From: Muscardinus avellanarius
Lineage: Eukaryota; Chordata; Mammalia; Rodentia; Gliridae
Length of the DNA: 64,000 nt
Assembly (NCBI GenBank): GCA_963383645.1
Contig: OY726563.1
Coordinates: forward strand, 36,238,331-36,302,330
Direction: 5' to 3'
Every line of letters starts with the position of its first letter. Position 1 is the first letter of the stretch. Below the pieces are notes generated by a model. That model did no database searches. It had not been told where the DNA came from and worked only from the letters and a program-made list of their open reading frames with translations. The position numbers and the translations under genes were made by a program. Positions 30,430-41,647 of the stretch are shown piece after piece.

Positions 30430-31075
30430 GGGTAATGTCAGAATGCTTGCTGATTATTGGAAAGATGGTTGGGAGTTTTGGGATTCAACTTACAAGTTTC
30501 TGGGGAAGGGATAGGGGTTAAAGATTAAGTTGATCACCAGTGGTCAATATTTTGATCAATCATGTTCAAGTAATGAAGCTTCCATTAAAAATAGCAAAAG
30601 GTACAAAGGGCTTCTATAGAGCTAAACACATGGTAGTTCCTAGAGGGGGGAATACCCCAAAGAGGGCATGAAAGCACTTTACTCCTTCCATCTAAACCGC
30701 ACTCTAAGCATCTCCATCTGGTGTCCACTAGTACCCTTTATAATATCCTTTATAAGAAATCTGTACCATGTATATTTCCCTGAGTTTTGTGAGCTGTGCT
30801 AGGAAATTAATCAAACCCAAGAAAGAGATTGTGGAGGCCCTGATTTATAGCAGGCCAGTTAGAAGCACAGGTAAAACATCCTAGAGCTTGCAATTTGCAT
30901 CTGCAGAGAAGAAGGGCAGTCTTGGAAATTCATTCTCAACATGTGGGAGCTGACACTATTTCTAGATAGGTAGTGTCAAAATTGAATTTAATTAAAGGAC
31001 ACACACCTGGTGTCCATTGCTATAGCATTTGCTTGCCTGATGATGGGAAAAATCTCACACATACCTGCTGTAAGA
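30430..31075 (+). repeat. Ancient LTR-like mammalian repeat, family not named
   Basis: Text such as 'atcatgttcaagtaatgaagcttccattaaaa', 'gggcatgaaagc', 'ctgagttttgtgagctgtgctaggaaattaatcaaaccc' and 'ggacacacacctggtgtcc' is that of a repeat common in mammalian genomes. TATA-like and U5-like positions suggest an LTR, but I cannot name it. Confidence 0.5.
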
Positions 31076-31181
31076 AGCTTATACCATATAGTCTGTAAGA
31101 GTATAGTGAGAAAAACTGAGTTGGGTTTTTCTGTATCCTCAGATGTATGTATATTAACTAATATAAAGACAAATACCTAGG

Positions 31182-31262
31182 GCTGGGGGTATAGCTCAGT
31201 GGTAGAGCAGTTGCCTAGCATGTGCAAGGCCCTGTATCCAATCCCCAGCACCACAAAAAAAA
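31182..31262 (+). mobile_element. ID element (tRNA-derived SINE)
   Basis: A stand-alone tRNA-like monomer with a clean A box (tagctcagtggtagagc) and a weakened B box (tatccaatccc), an A-rich tail and no B1 half. The text is the common rodent ID core (gttgcctagcatgtgcaaggcc). It is not a tRNA gene: it cannot fold a full acceptor stem and ends in oligo(A). Confidence 0.88.
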
Positions 31263-31730
31263 CCCTTAAAATTTTTCACATCTTATAAGTTGAAATTAAA
31301 TCACAAAACTTTTGATATCTTGAAATCTAGATGTTTATTATTCCTCCAAAGTATCTGAAGCAGTTAACAAAGAGACTTTAAATGTGAGGAAGACATACAA
31401 TGGATTTAGATTAAAAAAAAACATCAGATTTTGGATTTAAAAATTCCTGGGAATTTGAGAGCAAGAGGAAATCTGATATAAGTAAATATACCAATTAAAC
31501 AATATGATGACTTCTAAAATGGATGAAATATACTGGAAATAACAAAAGTCTAAAATGATTTTTAGAATCAATAATTCCAAATGTTACTCATCTTCTGAGA
31601 GATATTGTGTTCTGCATATCTTTTGGGTTTTCTACTCAACTTGCCTTTTAGCAGAATTTTCCTTTCCTCCTATATATGATGGCAGCATACGTAGCCATAT
31701 GCCATGTTGTTATAGTGGAAGAACTACATT
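31263..31730. other. Unassigned intergenic DNA
   Basis: No feature recognised. Confidence 0.35.
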
Positions 31731-31794
31731 TTCCTTCCTTCTTTCCTTCCCTTCTCTCTCCTCTCCCCTCTCCTCCTCCCTATCTCCCTCTCCA
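31731..31794. repeat. Polypyrimidine tract (TTCC/CTCC-rich)
   Basis: Over 60 bases with almost no purine on the plus strand, abutting the tail of the antisense SINE that follows. Confidence 0.9.
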
Positions 31795-31955
31795 TTCAAC
31801 ACAGGGGTTCTCTAATACTGAACTACACCTAAGTCTTTCTTTCAATTTTGAGACAGGGTCTCACTCAGTTGACCAAGCTGGTCTTGAACTTGTGATCCTC
31901 TTGACTCAGCTTCATGAGTCACTGGGATTACAGACATGTGCCACCGCACAAGACA
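31795..31955 (-). mobile_element. MEN SINE, antisense
   Basis: 'acaggggttctctaatactg' through 'tttgagacagggtctcactc' to 'acatgtgccaccgcac'. The 116-codon ORF over it is a shadow. Confidence 0.82.
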
Positions 31956-32735
31956 GAACATTCTTTCTCTCGAGGCTTTTCCTCTTAGAAACACAATATC
32001 CAGGGTTAGGGTTTGTAGTTCAGTAGTACAGCTAACGTTCAGAAAGAGCAAAGAATAAAAGGGTGCAGAATAGTATGAGGATTCTTTAATGATATCCTAG
32101 CTTTATGTTTGACTTTTTTCATGTACTCCAACTATGTTCTTGTCCTTAGGATCTCAAAGATATGTCAGGATCCTGAGGCAGAGTACTGCAGTAGTGGTGA
32201 CCATGGGATACGACATTATATTGCCTGGAAATTAATCTTTATTACCATTTATAAGCACTACTATTCCCCCAGACCTTGATTTATTCATCTGTAAAAAGGA
32301 TCTAATATTGACCTTACTTTAAAGGATTATGGGAATAAATTAATATATTTTAAAGTGTAAATACAAAATGAGAGCTAAAAATTATCATCTATTTTAATGT
32401 TATAATTTTAATAATGTTATTATTTATAATATACAAATCAATATTCTTACAACAATTTATTCTTCTGTGTAAGTAATATAGAAACAGTAACACTTTGATC
32501 ATTTTCTAAACCTCATAAGAGTCAAGACCAGATTAACAAGAGAAACTATAACATAATTACTTAAAGTTTTACACAATACAGGGACTTTCAGAATAGATCC
32601 AGAGAAAATTGCTTGATTTTACGCATAGATTCAATGAAGAATGGACAGCCATGTAGGAAAATGATTGAATCAAGAATATATGATCCAATGGTAATAAAAG
32701 AATGGCAGGAGAGACCCAGAAAAATCCATTTATTT
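31956..32735. other. Unassigned DNA with a dID-like scrap
   Basis: 32000-32035 resembles a sense dID fragment (gggtttgtagttcagtag). The rest is AT-rich without a recognised feature. Confidence 0.35.
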
Positions 32736-32737
32736 TT

Positions 32738-32962
32738 TGGAAAGATAGGGAAGGACGAAGACTGAACTTGATTAATGAGGGTCTACATCCAAATATGTGT
32801 AAAATTATGAATATGACATGGTTACCCTGGACAATCTTTGGTGGGAGGCGGGAAGGGAAAACAGGGGCGGGGGGGGAGAGGGCACCAAGTATAGTTTGAA
32901 TGTATACCACTTATGTTCAATAAAGAAAAAATTAAAAATAATAAAATAAAATAAAATAAATA
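32738..32962 (+). mobile_element. LINE-1 lineage B 3'UTR
   Basis: 'gaagactgaacttgattaatg', 'catccaaatatgtgtaaaattatgaatat', a strong G-tract (32840-32882) and 'gtttgaatgtataccactt', then an AATAAAAT tail. 5'-truncated within the 3'UTR. Confidence 0.8.
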
Positions 32963-34237
32963 CTATCTACCAGGAAAAAAAATCTAAATTTAAAAAATCC
33001 ATTTATTTTAGAGTTTTCTTGACCTCGCTGTGTGGCATTTTTTTTTTATCTTGGGTTTATGGCAAGACTCCTTCAATAATAGTGGCCTTATGACCTATTG
33101 TTAGATAAAGCAAATTAGAGGATATCCTTATGTCTAGCTCTTACAAAGAAAATTCAGCCCAAGGTTAGAGTAACAGTTTTAGACTTTATGACCCATTTTC
33201 AGGGAGAGGGCTTACCTAATCATTTATCTAGACTTTACTTCTGAGACTCTTACAGTATTCTTCAGTTCAAAGTACTCAGCATATCAAAGTGTGGTACTCT
33301 GGGGTATCATTTTCTGAGTCTCATCAATATTTACTAACAAAAGCCCATCCATATCTGCAACCACTTTATGGTAGTATACTAGGAATAATATAGAAATGTG
33401 GGTCTGGTGATGAGGTCTCAGATAAGGCATAGGAAGGAACTTAATCAACTATCTAAGGATATGAGCTTCTTAGTCAATAGAATATTTATGTCCCAGATTT
33501 TTCCTACTCATAAGTTCTTTGGCACATTACTGAACCTTATATTCCTTATTTGTAAAAATCTGTCTAATAATAGATCTGGCTCATAGGGAAGTTGTAAAAT
33601 TTTAAAAATAAGACTACATGCCAGGTATCTGAAACATAAGAATACAGTACTAAATACTTTATAACCTTGATTATTGTTGCTAACTCTACATGTACAGGTA
33701 CCAACACATCAAATGGCCAAGCTTATGTAAGAAAGATGACAGATATAGACATGGTATATACTTCTTTGTCAAGAGACATGTGACCCATTAGCTCACACAT
33801 TTTCCTTAGTTCAGAATGTACCAGCTGTTCTTACAGATGCGTTAATTTAATTTACTGAGGTCTTAGATTGTTCTAAATTCATAATATTTCTGCTTCAATG
33901 ATGTTGTATATCTAGCAGGGACTATAGGAGTTATTTTTAGCTAACTGACAAATATTATGCATTGGAAGAGAAAACCTAAGTTCCACAAGGTAAATGCAAT
34001 CCTGAAAATCTGCCTATCTTGTTTAAAATCCTTATAAGACAGGAGTTGAAGAGGTGCTTAAATGTGTGAAAGTAAAAGTTATTAAGACCAATTTTATTTT
34101 TCTATTAGCACACTTTGCCAAGCCCCTACTAAAATTCTGCATTAGTTAAGTATCCAATAAACATTTATAGAAGGAATGAATGAACGGACATATTACCAGA
34201 GTAAACCAAATCCATAAACATGAGATCAGTGAAGATA
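32963..34237. other. Unassigned intergenic DNA
   Basis: About 1.3 kb with no repeat I can name and no convincing ORF; one of the longer apparently single-copy stretches of the window. Confidence 0.35.
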
Positions 34238-34435
34238 TATTTGAAACACTAATTCTTAACTTCGGGACACCACAGAAGTACTTGGGAAACCATTTCAAAG
34301 CATGTATTTCCAGGCCCCACAGACAGCCCAATTGAACCAGTATTTCTGAGTGGTCCAAACAGAGAAACTGTATTTTCAAAAGCCTCTTCTGGTAATTCTC
34401 ATAAACACCCAGGTTAGGAACAGAAGCTTTAAGAA
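34238..34435 (+). mobile_element. MER5A-type hAT-Charlie MITE
   Basis: 'aattcttaacttcgggacacc', 'tatttccaggccccacagacag', 'ccagtatttctgagtgg' and 'tctggtaattctcataaacacccaggtt' follow the MER5A order. Terminal inverted repeats are worn away. No transposase is encoded. Confidence 0.75.
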
Positions 34436-34890
34436 AGGAACAGTTGAAGGTCCTAGACATGCAAATTATTCATTTGAGCTAAAGGATGCTTGAATGGAAC
34501 CAACTTGCACCTTTTTTTCTATCCTGACTTTATCTTCCTGTAAAAAGGAGTCAGGATGGCCTAAAGAAGCATGGCACCCTATAAACTGTCTGACATAAAA
34601 CTGCAAAGCTAAAATTATTACAAGGTGCAAGATGGGCCAATTATTTGCCTCTTATTGTATCCATGCTCTTGACCCTTTGAAATACCCTCTCACTCTATCT
34701 AGGGTGTTCTTTCCCAGCCCTTGGTTCTGGAGTCGGCCATGTGACTTGTTCTGGTCATTAGGATTTTAGCAAATATGAAATAAGCAGAGACATGGAAAAG
34801 TGTTTGCTACAACTCTTACTTACACTTAAGTATTAGCTATGAGAATGTGGCCTATTAGAGAATGAGTTATATGGATCAAAGCTGAAGGAA
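34436..34890. other. Unassigned DNA, possible old repeat
   Basis: 34680-34860 reads like a common degenerate mammalian repeat (gcccttggttctggagtcggccatgtgac), but I cannot name it. Confidence 0.3.
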
Positions 34891-34894
34891 TTCA

Positions 34895-35300
34895 AGAAAT
34901 GCCAACCCCCCAAAATGTCACTTTAGCAAACTGATTATTTTGAGCACAAAGCACAGGGAAAATATCAAATGCAATGAGAGGCTTTCTCCGAACACCCATT
35001 CCCCAGGAGCTCAAAAATGGATCCTCCAAAAGAAAGAAATTTTCATCAGTAACCTCTGTAGGAGTTTCATCAACCAGGGAAGATTGACTTGTATTACAAG
35101 AGAAGAAACTCAAACTTGACACCATACCCAGAAAAACTGTGTCACAAACTATTACCTGGTCTCCTAAGGACCCATTTATCTTTCTCCTGAATCATATACT
35201 GTACCCTAAGTTGCCCATATCCTCCCCCTCTCCTGTGAAGTAGGTATATAAGCTTCTAAACTTCTGCTTTATTAAATATTCATATTTATATTCTAATATA
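34895..35300 (+). repeat. Probable ERV LTR remnant
   Basis: CT-rich 'catatcctccccctctcctg' followed by the TATA-like 'aggtatataagc' (35240) and 'tttattaaatattc'. These are LTR-like features without defined termini. The 77-codon antisense ORF here is not supported. Confidence 0.35.
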
Positions 35301-35331
35301 CTCCTATGTATGTAATAAATTGATACACTTT

Positions 35332-35525
35332 GCCAGGTGTGGTGGTGTATACCTGTAATTCCAGTGCTTGGGAACCTGAGACAGGAGGATTGCAGGTTTG
35401 AGGCCAGCCTCAGTAACTTATTTCAGCAATTTAGTAAGACTGTTTCAAAATAAAAAAAATTAAAAAGGGCTAGGCATGTAGCACAGAGATAGAATGTACC
35501 AGTGTTCAGTCTCTGGTACAAAAAT
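35332..35525 (+). mobile_element. MEN SINE
   Basis: 'gccaggtgtggtggtgtatacctg' at the start, an A-rich linker (35445-35468), and the dID half 'gggctaggcatgtagcacag'. Confidence 0.88.
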
Positions 35526-35610
35526 TTACACCTTTTCCCCTGTTAATCTTATTGTTAATTTCACCAACTAAATTATTAAGACCTGGAGGGTAATGGGAAG
35601 TCTTCCCTTG

Positions 35611-35612
35611 TA

Positions 35613-35662
<50 letters not shown>
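35611..35662. repeat. (GT)n microsatellite
   Basis: About 21 GT units flanked by 'tatgtatg'. Confidence 0.95.
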
Positions 35663-35663
<1 letters not shown>

Positions 35664-36670
35664 TTTCCTACTGGGGCTATCCTAGATTGAATAATGAATA
35701 ATGTATCAGTGGTTGAGTGGATCACTTCTAATATTGAATAATGATCAGCCAACCTACAGAGCCCGGCCAAAAGATCAGAGTGCCTAGCCAATATGCATTA
35801 GATTACAGATGCAAAAGCGACCCCCCAACTGAGACCTGAAAAAGTATACGACAAAACCAGATTTGATGAGTTAAAAATAATACTGTTAAGTAACTGGATT
35901 GTAAAATACTTTGTCCTAAGCATTATTGTTTCAAGAGATGACTGATACACAAGTAAATCAAGGTACAAACCTCAAACCATGACAAGAATGATATAAATTT
36001 GAACATTACTTAAAATTATTTTGCAGAACCTACCTTCTCTGAATCTCAGTAGGTATTAATAAGAAAATGCCTAAAATTGGTAAGGACTGTGGGGAAGGTA
36101 GTTATTAGAGCTCTGAGTGGAAAAATAAAGAGAAAAGGAAATTTGTGGTTAGAGGAAGGTGTGGAATCTGGGGTAAGAAAGAAAGAAAAATGTAGGCAGA
36201 AGAACTGAGCATGAAGTCATCCTGAGAAAATAACTGTTAAAGAATGTGTGATAGAAATGTTTTTCACTTTGATTTTAAACCAAACACTGATTTCTATTTG
36301 AAGTGATCCACTCAACCACTGCTACAATTCCACAGGTTCTATTGTGATGCTAGATTGAGATCCTCAGCTGAGCCTCTGGTAAGAGTCTATTGAGCAAATT
36401 CTTACAGAAGACCCTTTCACATGTTCTCTTGACAAAGTCTAGCTGTAGAGAAGATCATGCCACTCATGTTGAAAACAATAGCTGTATGGTATTTAGATTG
36501 TTTCAGCCTATTTGAACTAAGTTCCGACTTTTGGTTTCAGGCAATAACATCAAGTTAATATGAAAAAATAAAAGGTATTTGTTTAAAGATAACTCTAGGC
36601 TATAGTTTTGCCAGAATACTAGATTCTGATTCCTTATCTCCTCCTGACTTTTTATGATTTTATCTTATTT
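35663..36670. other. Unassigned intergenic DNA
   Basis: No named repeat or gene. The motif 'gtggttgagtggatcac' at 35710 has an inverted partner at 36305 (gtgatccactcaaccac), 580 bases apart. Confidence 0.4.
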
Positions 36671-36674
36671 GTAT

Positions 36675-37285
36675 ATTTTGGTACTGGGGATTGAACCCAG
36701 GGCATTCTTCCTCTGAGATACACTCCCAACCCTTTTTATTTTTATTTTTATTTTATTTTATTTTTTTGTGGTGCTAAATATTGAAGCCAGGGACATTTTA
36801 CCTCTGAGATACACCTGCAGCCTGATTTTTTATTCTTTATTTTGAACAGGGTCTCACTAGGTTGCTGAGTGCCTCACAAAGTAAATGAGACTGGCTGTGA
36901 ACTCCGATCCTCCTGTCTTAGCCCCCCAAGTACTGGAATTACAAGTGTGAGCCATCATACCTGGCTTTATTCTTACTTTTAAACAAGGTCTAAATTGCTG
37001 AGGGTCTTGGTAAATTGCTAAAGCTAACCTCAAACTGGTGATTCTTCTGTCTCAGCCTCCCAAATACTAGTAATCCATGTGTGTACCATCTTATCTGTCT
37101 GTGACTATTTATTGGTGCTTTCTACTTCTGAGCTATACCCCTAGCCCTATTTTTTTCTTATTCTTTATTTTGAAATAGGGTCTCACTGAGTTGCAAAGGA
37201 CCTCACTATGTAGCTGAGGCTATCCTCCTGTCTCAACCTCTCAAATGTTGGGATTACAAGCATGTGCCACCATGCCAGGAGACTA
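36675..37285 (-). mobile_element. Cluster of three antisense MEN SINEs, two nested
   Basis: An outer copy begins 'ggtactggggattgaaccca' (36680) and is interrupted by a second copy (36758-36965, 'gtggtgctaaatattgaagcc' to 'ccatcatacctggct'). The outer B1 half resumes to about 37095 (ctcagcctcccaaatactag). A third copy (37100-37283) follows, ending 'catgtgccaccatgcc'. All point the same way. Confidence 0.8.
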
Positions 37286-37368
37286 TAATTTTGAAATGAA
37301 ATAATAAAATAATTAGAATACAGTAGCATTGATGCATTATTCAATGGAAAAATCAATAATAATATCTC

Positions 37369-37450
37369 AGGCTATAGGTATAGCTCAGTGGTAAAGAGCT
37401 TGCCTAGTATGCTTGAGGTCCTGGATTTAATTCCCAGCACCACAAAAATG
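37369..37450 (+). mobile_element. ID element (tRNA-derived SINE)
   Basis: 'gctataggtatagctcagtgg', 'gagcttgcctagtatgcttgagg' and 'ttcccagcaccacaaaaa'. Stand-alone tRNA-like monomer, slightly more diverged than the copy at 31182. Confidence 0.85.
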
Positions 37451-37744
37451 GGAAAAGAAAAAGAGGAAATATATCAAGAAGAATAATATAATTAAGTATA
37501 AATTGAGTGGCTGCACTACACAATGAAGTGAATCAAAATCAAAATAAAATAACAAGTGAATAAAGTATTTACATGTATGAAAAACATGAGTTTGATACCT
37601 TTAATATAGAAAAAATCTGGTATACAATCGTGAAAAATTAAAAATTACAATAGTAGAATAATGGGAAAAACACAAATTGTTATTTCAGATAGAAAGAAAT
37701 AATGTGGCCAATAGGCATATAACATTCAAGTTCACTAGTAACAC

Positions 37745-38224
37745 AGAATGCAAATTAAGACTTTTGCTTCTGGCCAAGATGCAGTAACTGGGACTAGATT
37801 TATTTTCATACCTGAAACAATTAAAGAAAAATAAATATATAAAACAATGTTTGTGAAGACATTGGATATTATGCAATAAAGAACTGTGATCTCTATGAGG
37901 CGGGAAACAAATGAGGTGACTCTTGTGATTGCCCAAGCTTACTGCCTGTAGGCAGTTTTCAGACTAAAGCACATGGAGGGACAACCCTAGGAGATCTCTC
38001 TGAGTTGAAAAGACAGAGCTGAGAACCCAGGCAGAACAATCTCCTAGAATTCACAGGAGGGAATACTGGAAAGGATAGAAGTTCACGATAAGAGAACCCT
38101 AGAGATACAGAGATCTATAGAAGAGCCTGCTTAAGTATTTAGCAGAGCACTAAGACTATATGTGATAGGAAAGTACTCAAAACCAGACAAATAACCATTT
38201 GGAAAGATTCAATTACTACATGGT
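37745..38224 (+). mobile_element. Old LINE-1 5'UTR, sense
   Basis: 'tctggccaagatgcagtaactgggactagatttattttc' resembles the start of ancient L1M leaders ('aagatggcgtaactggg' type). It continues through 'gagatctctctgagttg' and 'gcctgcttaagtatttagcag'. It is interrupted by the SINE at 38225 and resumes at 38421. No ORF1 is readable. Confidence 0.6.
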
Positions 38225-38420
38225 AGCTATGTGTGGTACATGCCTGTAATCCCAGTACTTGGGAGGCTGAGACAGGAGGATCTCAGGTTTGAGAACAGAC
38301 TCAGTAACTTAATGAGACTCCCAGAAACCCAGTGAGACCCAGTTTCAAAACAAAAAAATAAAAAAGGGCTGGGGATGTAGCTCAGAGGTAGAATGCCCCT
38401 GGGTACATTCCCCAGTACCA
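38225..38420 (+). mobile_element. MEN SINE
   Basis: A near-consensus dID half ('ggctggggatgtagctcagaggtagaatgcccctggg', split across 38367-38402), making it useful as a local reference copy. Confidence 0.9.
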
Positions 38421-38740
38421 TATACCCTCAAAAATTATTACATAGTATTCACATAAGACTAAGAATAGTGTCTATTCCCACCAGCTGGATTGGGAAAAAT
38501 TGTAATTCCTGAGATATTTGGTGAGCCAGTTGGCAAGACTGAAAGATCTTGCTTTAGTACAGAGGAATAGTAGCCTTGTTCCATGTCTAACAAATCATAA
38601 AAATAAGGCATGAGGGATCAGGTATTTCCACCTAAAGTAATTGCATTACAACAGGAAAAGTTTTAAAATATTTATAGACAAAGAAATATATCCAGAACCG
38701 AAATGTAAAATTCATAATGAGTACAATCTGTTATTAATCA
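38421..38740 (+). mobile_element. Old LINE-1 5'UTR / ORF1-upstream sequence, continued
   Basis: 'ccaccagctggattggg', then 'ctgaaagatcttgctttag'. Collinear with 37745-38224, but assignment weakens after 38600. Confidence 0.45.
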
Positions 38741-38995
38741 GATTTTATCACTATAGCAAGATACCCTGACACATGTTATTTATAAATTAAAGGGTTTTAT
38801 TTTGGTTTGGGGGGCATGTCCAAGATAAAGTGGGATGGAGGGGAGAGACACTGGTTTACCCTTTGATGAAGCCAATGGATAGTGACATATCATGGCAAGA
38901 GCACATGTAGGAGCAAGTAGTCACATCTCAAATCGGTACAGAGAACACAGGTATGGCTGTTTTCTTTACTAGCTAGCTCATTATACTATGTGAAG
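38741..38995 (-). mobile_element. MaLR-like LTR fragment, antisense
   Basis: 'cactatagcaagataccctgac' followed by 'aagggttttattttggttt' and 'tggcaagagcacatgtagg', the complement of a MaLR-type 3' part. Confidence 0.5.
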
Positions 38996-39470
38996 AAAAA
39001 TCTAAAAAATTCCATATTATATCATCCCATTTTTATGGCATTTGAAAAAGAAAAAAATATAGGGACAAGAAAGAAATGAGCAGTTATCAGTGATTATGGA
39101 TGGACAAAATTTGCAGCTACAAAGGATTAGCATGAGGGAGATTTCTGGGGATTAAATAGTTTTATATCATGATTGTGGTGATAGTTATATGAACCTTTAT
39201 ATGTGCTAAAACTCATGGAACTATACACATACAACACAATGAAATACCACTATGCACATATCAAGATAAGTGCCAAAGACTGACAAGACCAAATATCGCC
39301 AAGAATGTCCAGCAGTTATATTTCTCATATACTACTAGTGTGGGTACATGTTTGAAAAATCACAGTAAAACTCTAGCACCACTTATTAAATTTGAATAAA
39401 TGTATATCCTTTGGCTTAAAAATTCTATTCCTTCATATGTATAGAACACAAATGCATATATATTTATGGG
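38996..39470 (+). mobile_element. Old LINE-1 fragments, sense (3' region and ORF2 pieces)
   Basis: 39120-39235 is the end of an old L1 ('tatatcatgattgtggtgatagttatatgaacc', 'aaaactcatggaactatac'). From 39236 'aatgaaataccactatgcacatatcaa' is an ORF2 piece that in an intact L1 lies upstream of that end. The order is therefore rearranged or these are two elements. Confidence 0.6.
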
Positions 39471-39684
39471 GTATCTATAATATTCTATTGGTTTTACTGC
39501 ATTATGGTGACCATTAAAAGAAAGCATTAGCAAGGTAGATTGTCACATTAAAAGCTGCAAATGATTATTTCTCAATGTTCTGACCATTTGCTTTTGTATT
39601 AAAATCAATGAACTGTAGTGAATTTTGTTTATTGATACTGTAGGGTAGAAAAATACATTATTTTTTCTCTATCTGTATTAGGCC

Positions 39685-40320
39685 ATTGGGTGTGTAATGA
39701 AAGACAGATTAACAAGAGCAAAACAAATTAATGTTTATTAACATGTATACCTTATGTGTACATGACAGATATACAAAACAAAAGTAAATCTCCAAACAGG
39801 TAATTTAAAGTCCAGCTCTTAAATACCATCTTCAGCCAGGCATAATGATGCACACTTGTAATCCTGGCTACTTGGGAAGCTGAGGTAAAAGGATTGCAAG
39901 TTCAAGGCCAGCCTCGGAAAGAAACATAGTAAGATTCTGTCTATAAATAAATAAAGAAAGAAAGAAATAAAATCTTCAGCTGAAACAAAGAAATAAGAGC
40001 TGGGGGGGGATATTGAGGAGAGGAGAGAAGTGATCAGGTAACCATAGTAAATAAGGGTAAGTTAGTACCTTCTACATTGAGAAGAATCTCTGTATATTTA
40101 TACTCATCTGTCTCTTCCTGATACTCAGAGAGAAATATACTTACAAGTGGTATTTCCTCTATAGATAAAAATTTCCTTATAAAAGATTAATTTGTACTCT
40201 GTTCTCAGAGAATCTCATGTCTATGGCTTTTCAAAACAATCACCTTAAAATAATCTTTATGCCAAAGAGGGATATTTGGGGATGATATATTCTGGTTTTC
40301 TACAGTACCAATATAAGAAA
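39685..40320 (+). mobile_element. Old ERVL-type LTR, interrupted by a SINE
   Basis: 'gaaagacagattaacaagagcaaaacaa' at one end; 'aaaataatctttatgccaaagagggatatttgggg' at the other. The terminal block recurs at 49765-49825 and 59285-59340, defining one family with three copies here. Confidence 0.55.
39835..39955 (+). mobile_element. B1-like SINE monomer without dID half
   Basis: 'agccaggcataatgatgcac' to 'gattctgtctataaataaataaag'. The A/G-rich tail follows the B1 part directly, so it is a monomer or a 3'-lost MEN. Confidence 0.75.
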
Positions 40321-41085
40321 AATCTAAATACTGCCTGGGAATACCAATAATAAACATAGAAAACGTAAATTGCTTTCAGCAGAGTGGCAAAATTTTCAGG
40401 TTCATGAAAACTATCCCCACAGCTGGAAACTACACATAATCACAGTGCTTATATAGCCCTCATGGAATGGGCCTTGCAAGAATAACTTGTATAAGAATTT
40501 GTAACTTGAGCCAATTGGCAGGATTAATTTAGAAACAGAGGCAGAGTAGCCAGATTCAAGTTTCCTTCCATTATTGGTCTATTCAAGGACTGAATAAAAG
40601 AAGGTAGTAGGTAGAAGCTAAAGAAGACATTTTCTTGAGCACCCCCTACTTCATCTCCACTCAAGTGTCCCAAAGCATTTGATCTAATGTTTTCAAGACT
40701 TATGTAACTATAGGACAGTATTTCAAGATTTTCCATTTTTATACTAGCTTTCTCATTCTCAATACCTATCACTGTTTATCACTAATAGTAAAAAATGCAC
40801 TAAATACAAATTTATTTCATGGAAGAAGAAAATAAGAATGAGAGGAAGAAAGTGAGAGAAAAATGTTTCATAGGGGTCCTAGAAAAAGAATGGATGGCAT
40901 GAATGTGTGCGTGAAAGGAACATTCTGCCTCCTGAAGATTTGATCATGATCTATAAAAGGAAGAAAAGCATATAGCTTATTAATTTGCATAGAAATGGCA
41001 TCACACAAAGTATGAAAAGCAAAGGGATTTTAGCAATTTTAAAGAAGAATAGATGATTTTTTAGGGAAGATCAATGGGCCTGAAA
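40321..41085. other. Unassigned intergenic DNA
   Basis: No feature recognised. Confidence 0.35.
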
Positions 41086-41086
41086 A

Positions 41087-41432
41087 TAGATATAATGGTT
41101 TGGATTTAAAATATCCCCTGTTCTTCATGGAAACAAAGTAGCAATGTTGAAGGTGGAGCTTGGCTGTCAAGGAGGAGTCTCTGGGGTGTGGTCTTGGTGA
41201 TTAAATTAAGGTCCCACATTCCCTGGTTCAATCTCTGCTCTGGCCTCTGTGATGTGAGAGAGATCCCTTGCACTTTCCCTCTCTACACTTTCTGACATGA
41301 TGCTCTGAGTTCTGCAGACCTGGCTCACATGGACTGAACCTTTAAATATCCAAAAGTATAAGAAAATAAATCTTCCTTCCTCTAAGTTGTGGTCAGTCAT
41401 TACAGCAGTAAGAATATTGATGGGCACAACAG
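41087..41432 (+). mobile_element. MaLR-like LTR, same group as the solo LTR at 4182
   Basis: 'ataatggtttggatttaaaat', 'gtctctggggtgtgg' and 'aaaataaatcttccttcctctaagttgtggtc' parallel 4182-4477. No clean duplication is visible at the ends. Confidence 0.65.
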
Positions 41433-41564
41433 ACAATAGAATGGAACAAAGTTTGCATAATCTCTGAGTGTAGCATCTACTCTGGCTTTTCTTGCTGTAA
41501 GTTAATCTTCTGAAGGATGTGGCCTTTAAGTAGACAGAGGTACTTTAGAAAAAGCACCATGATT

Positions 41565-41616
41565 TTTTTTTGTTTGTTTGTTTTGGGTTTTTTTTTTGTT
41601 GTTTTGTTTTGTTTTG

Positions 41617-41647
<31 letters not shown>
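41565..41647. repeat. (TTTTG)n repeat
   Basis: T-rich block (41565-41597) then nine TTTTG units (41600-41643). The lysine/asparagine-rich antisense ORF here is an artefact. Confidence 0.95.

Noticed and set aside
31182..31262. Possible tRNA gene (A box and cloverleaf-like text)
   Set aside because: ID SINE: oligo(A) tail, no closing acceptor stem, diverged B box. The same reasoning applies to 37369-37450.
31676..32026. 116-codon plus-strand ORF with 'VDQAGLEL'-like text
   Set aside because: Typical false protein from an antisense B1-type SINE plus a polypyrimidine tract.
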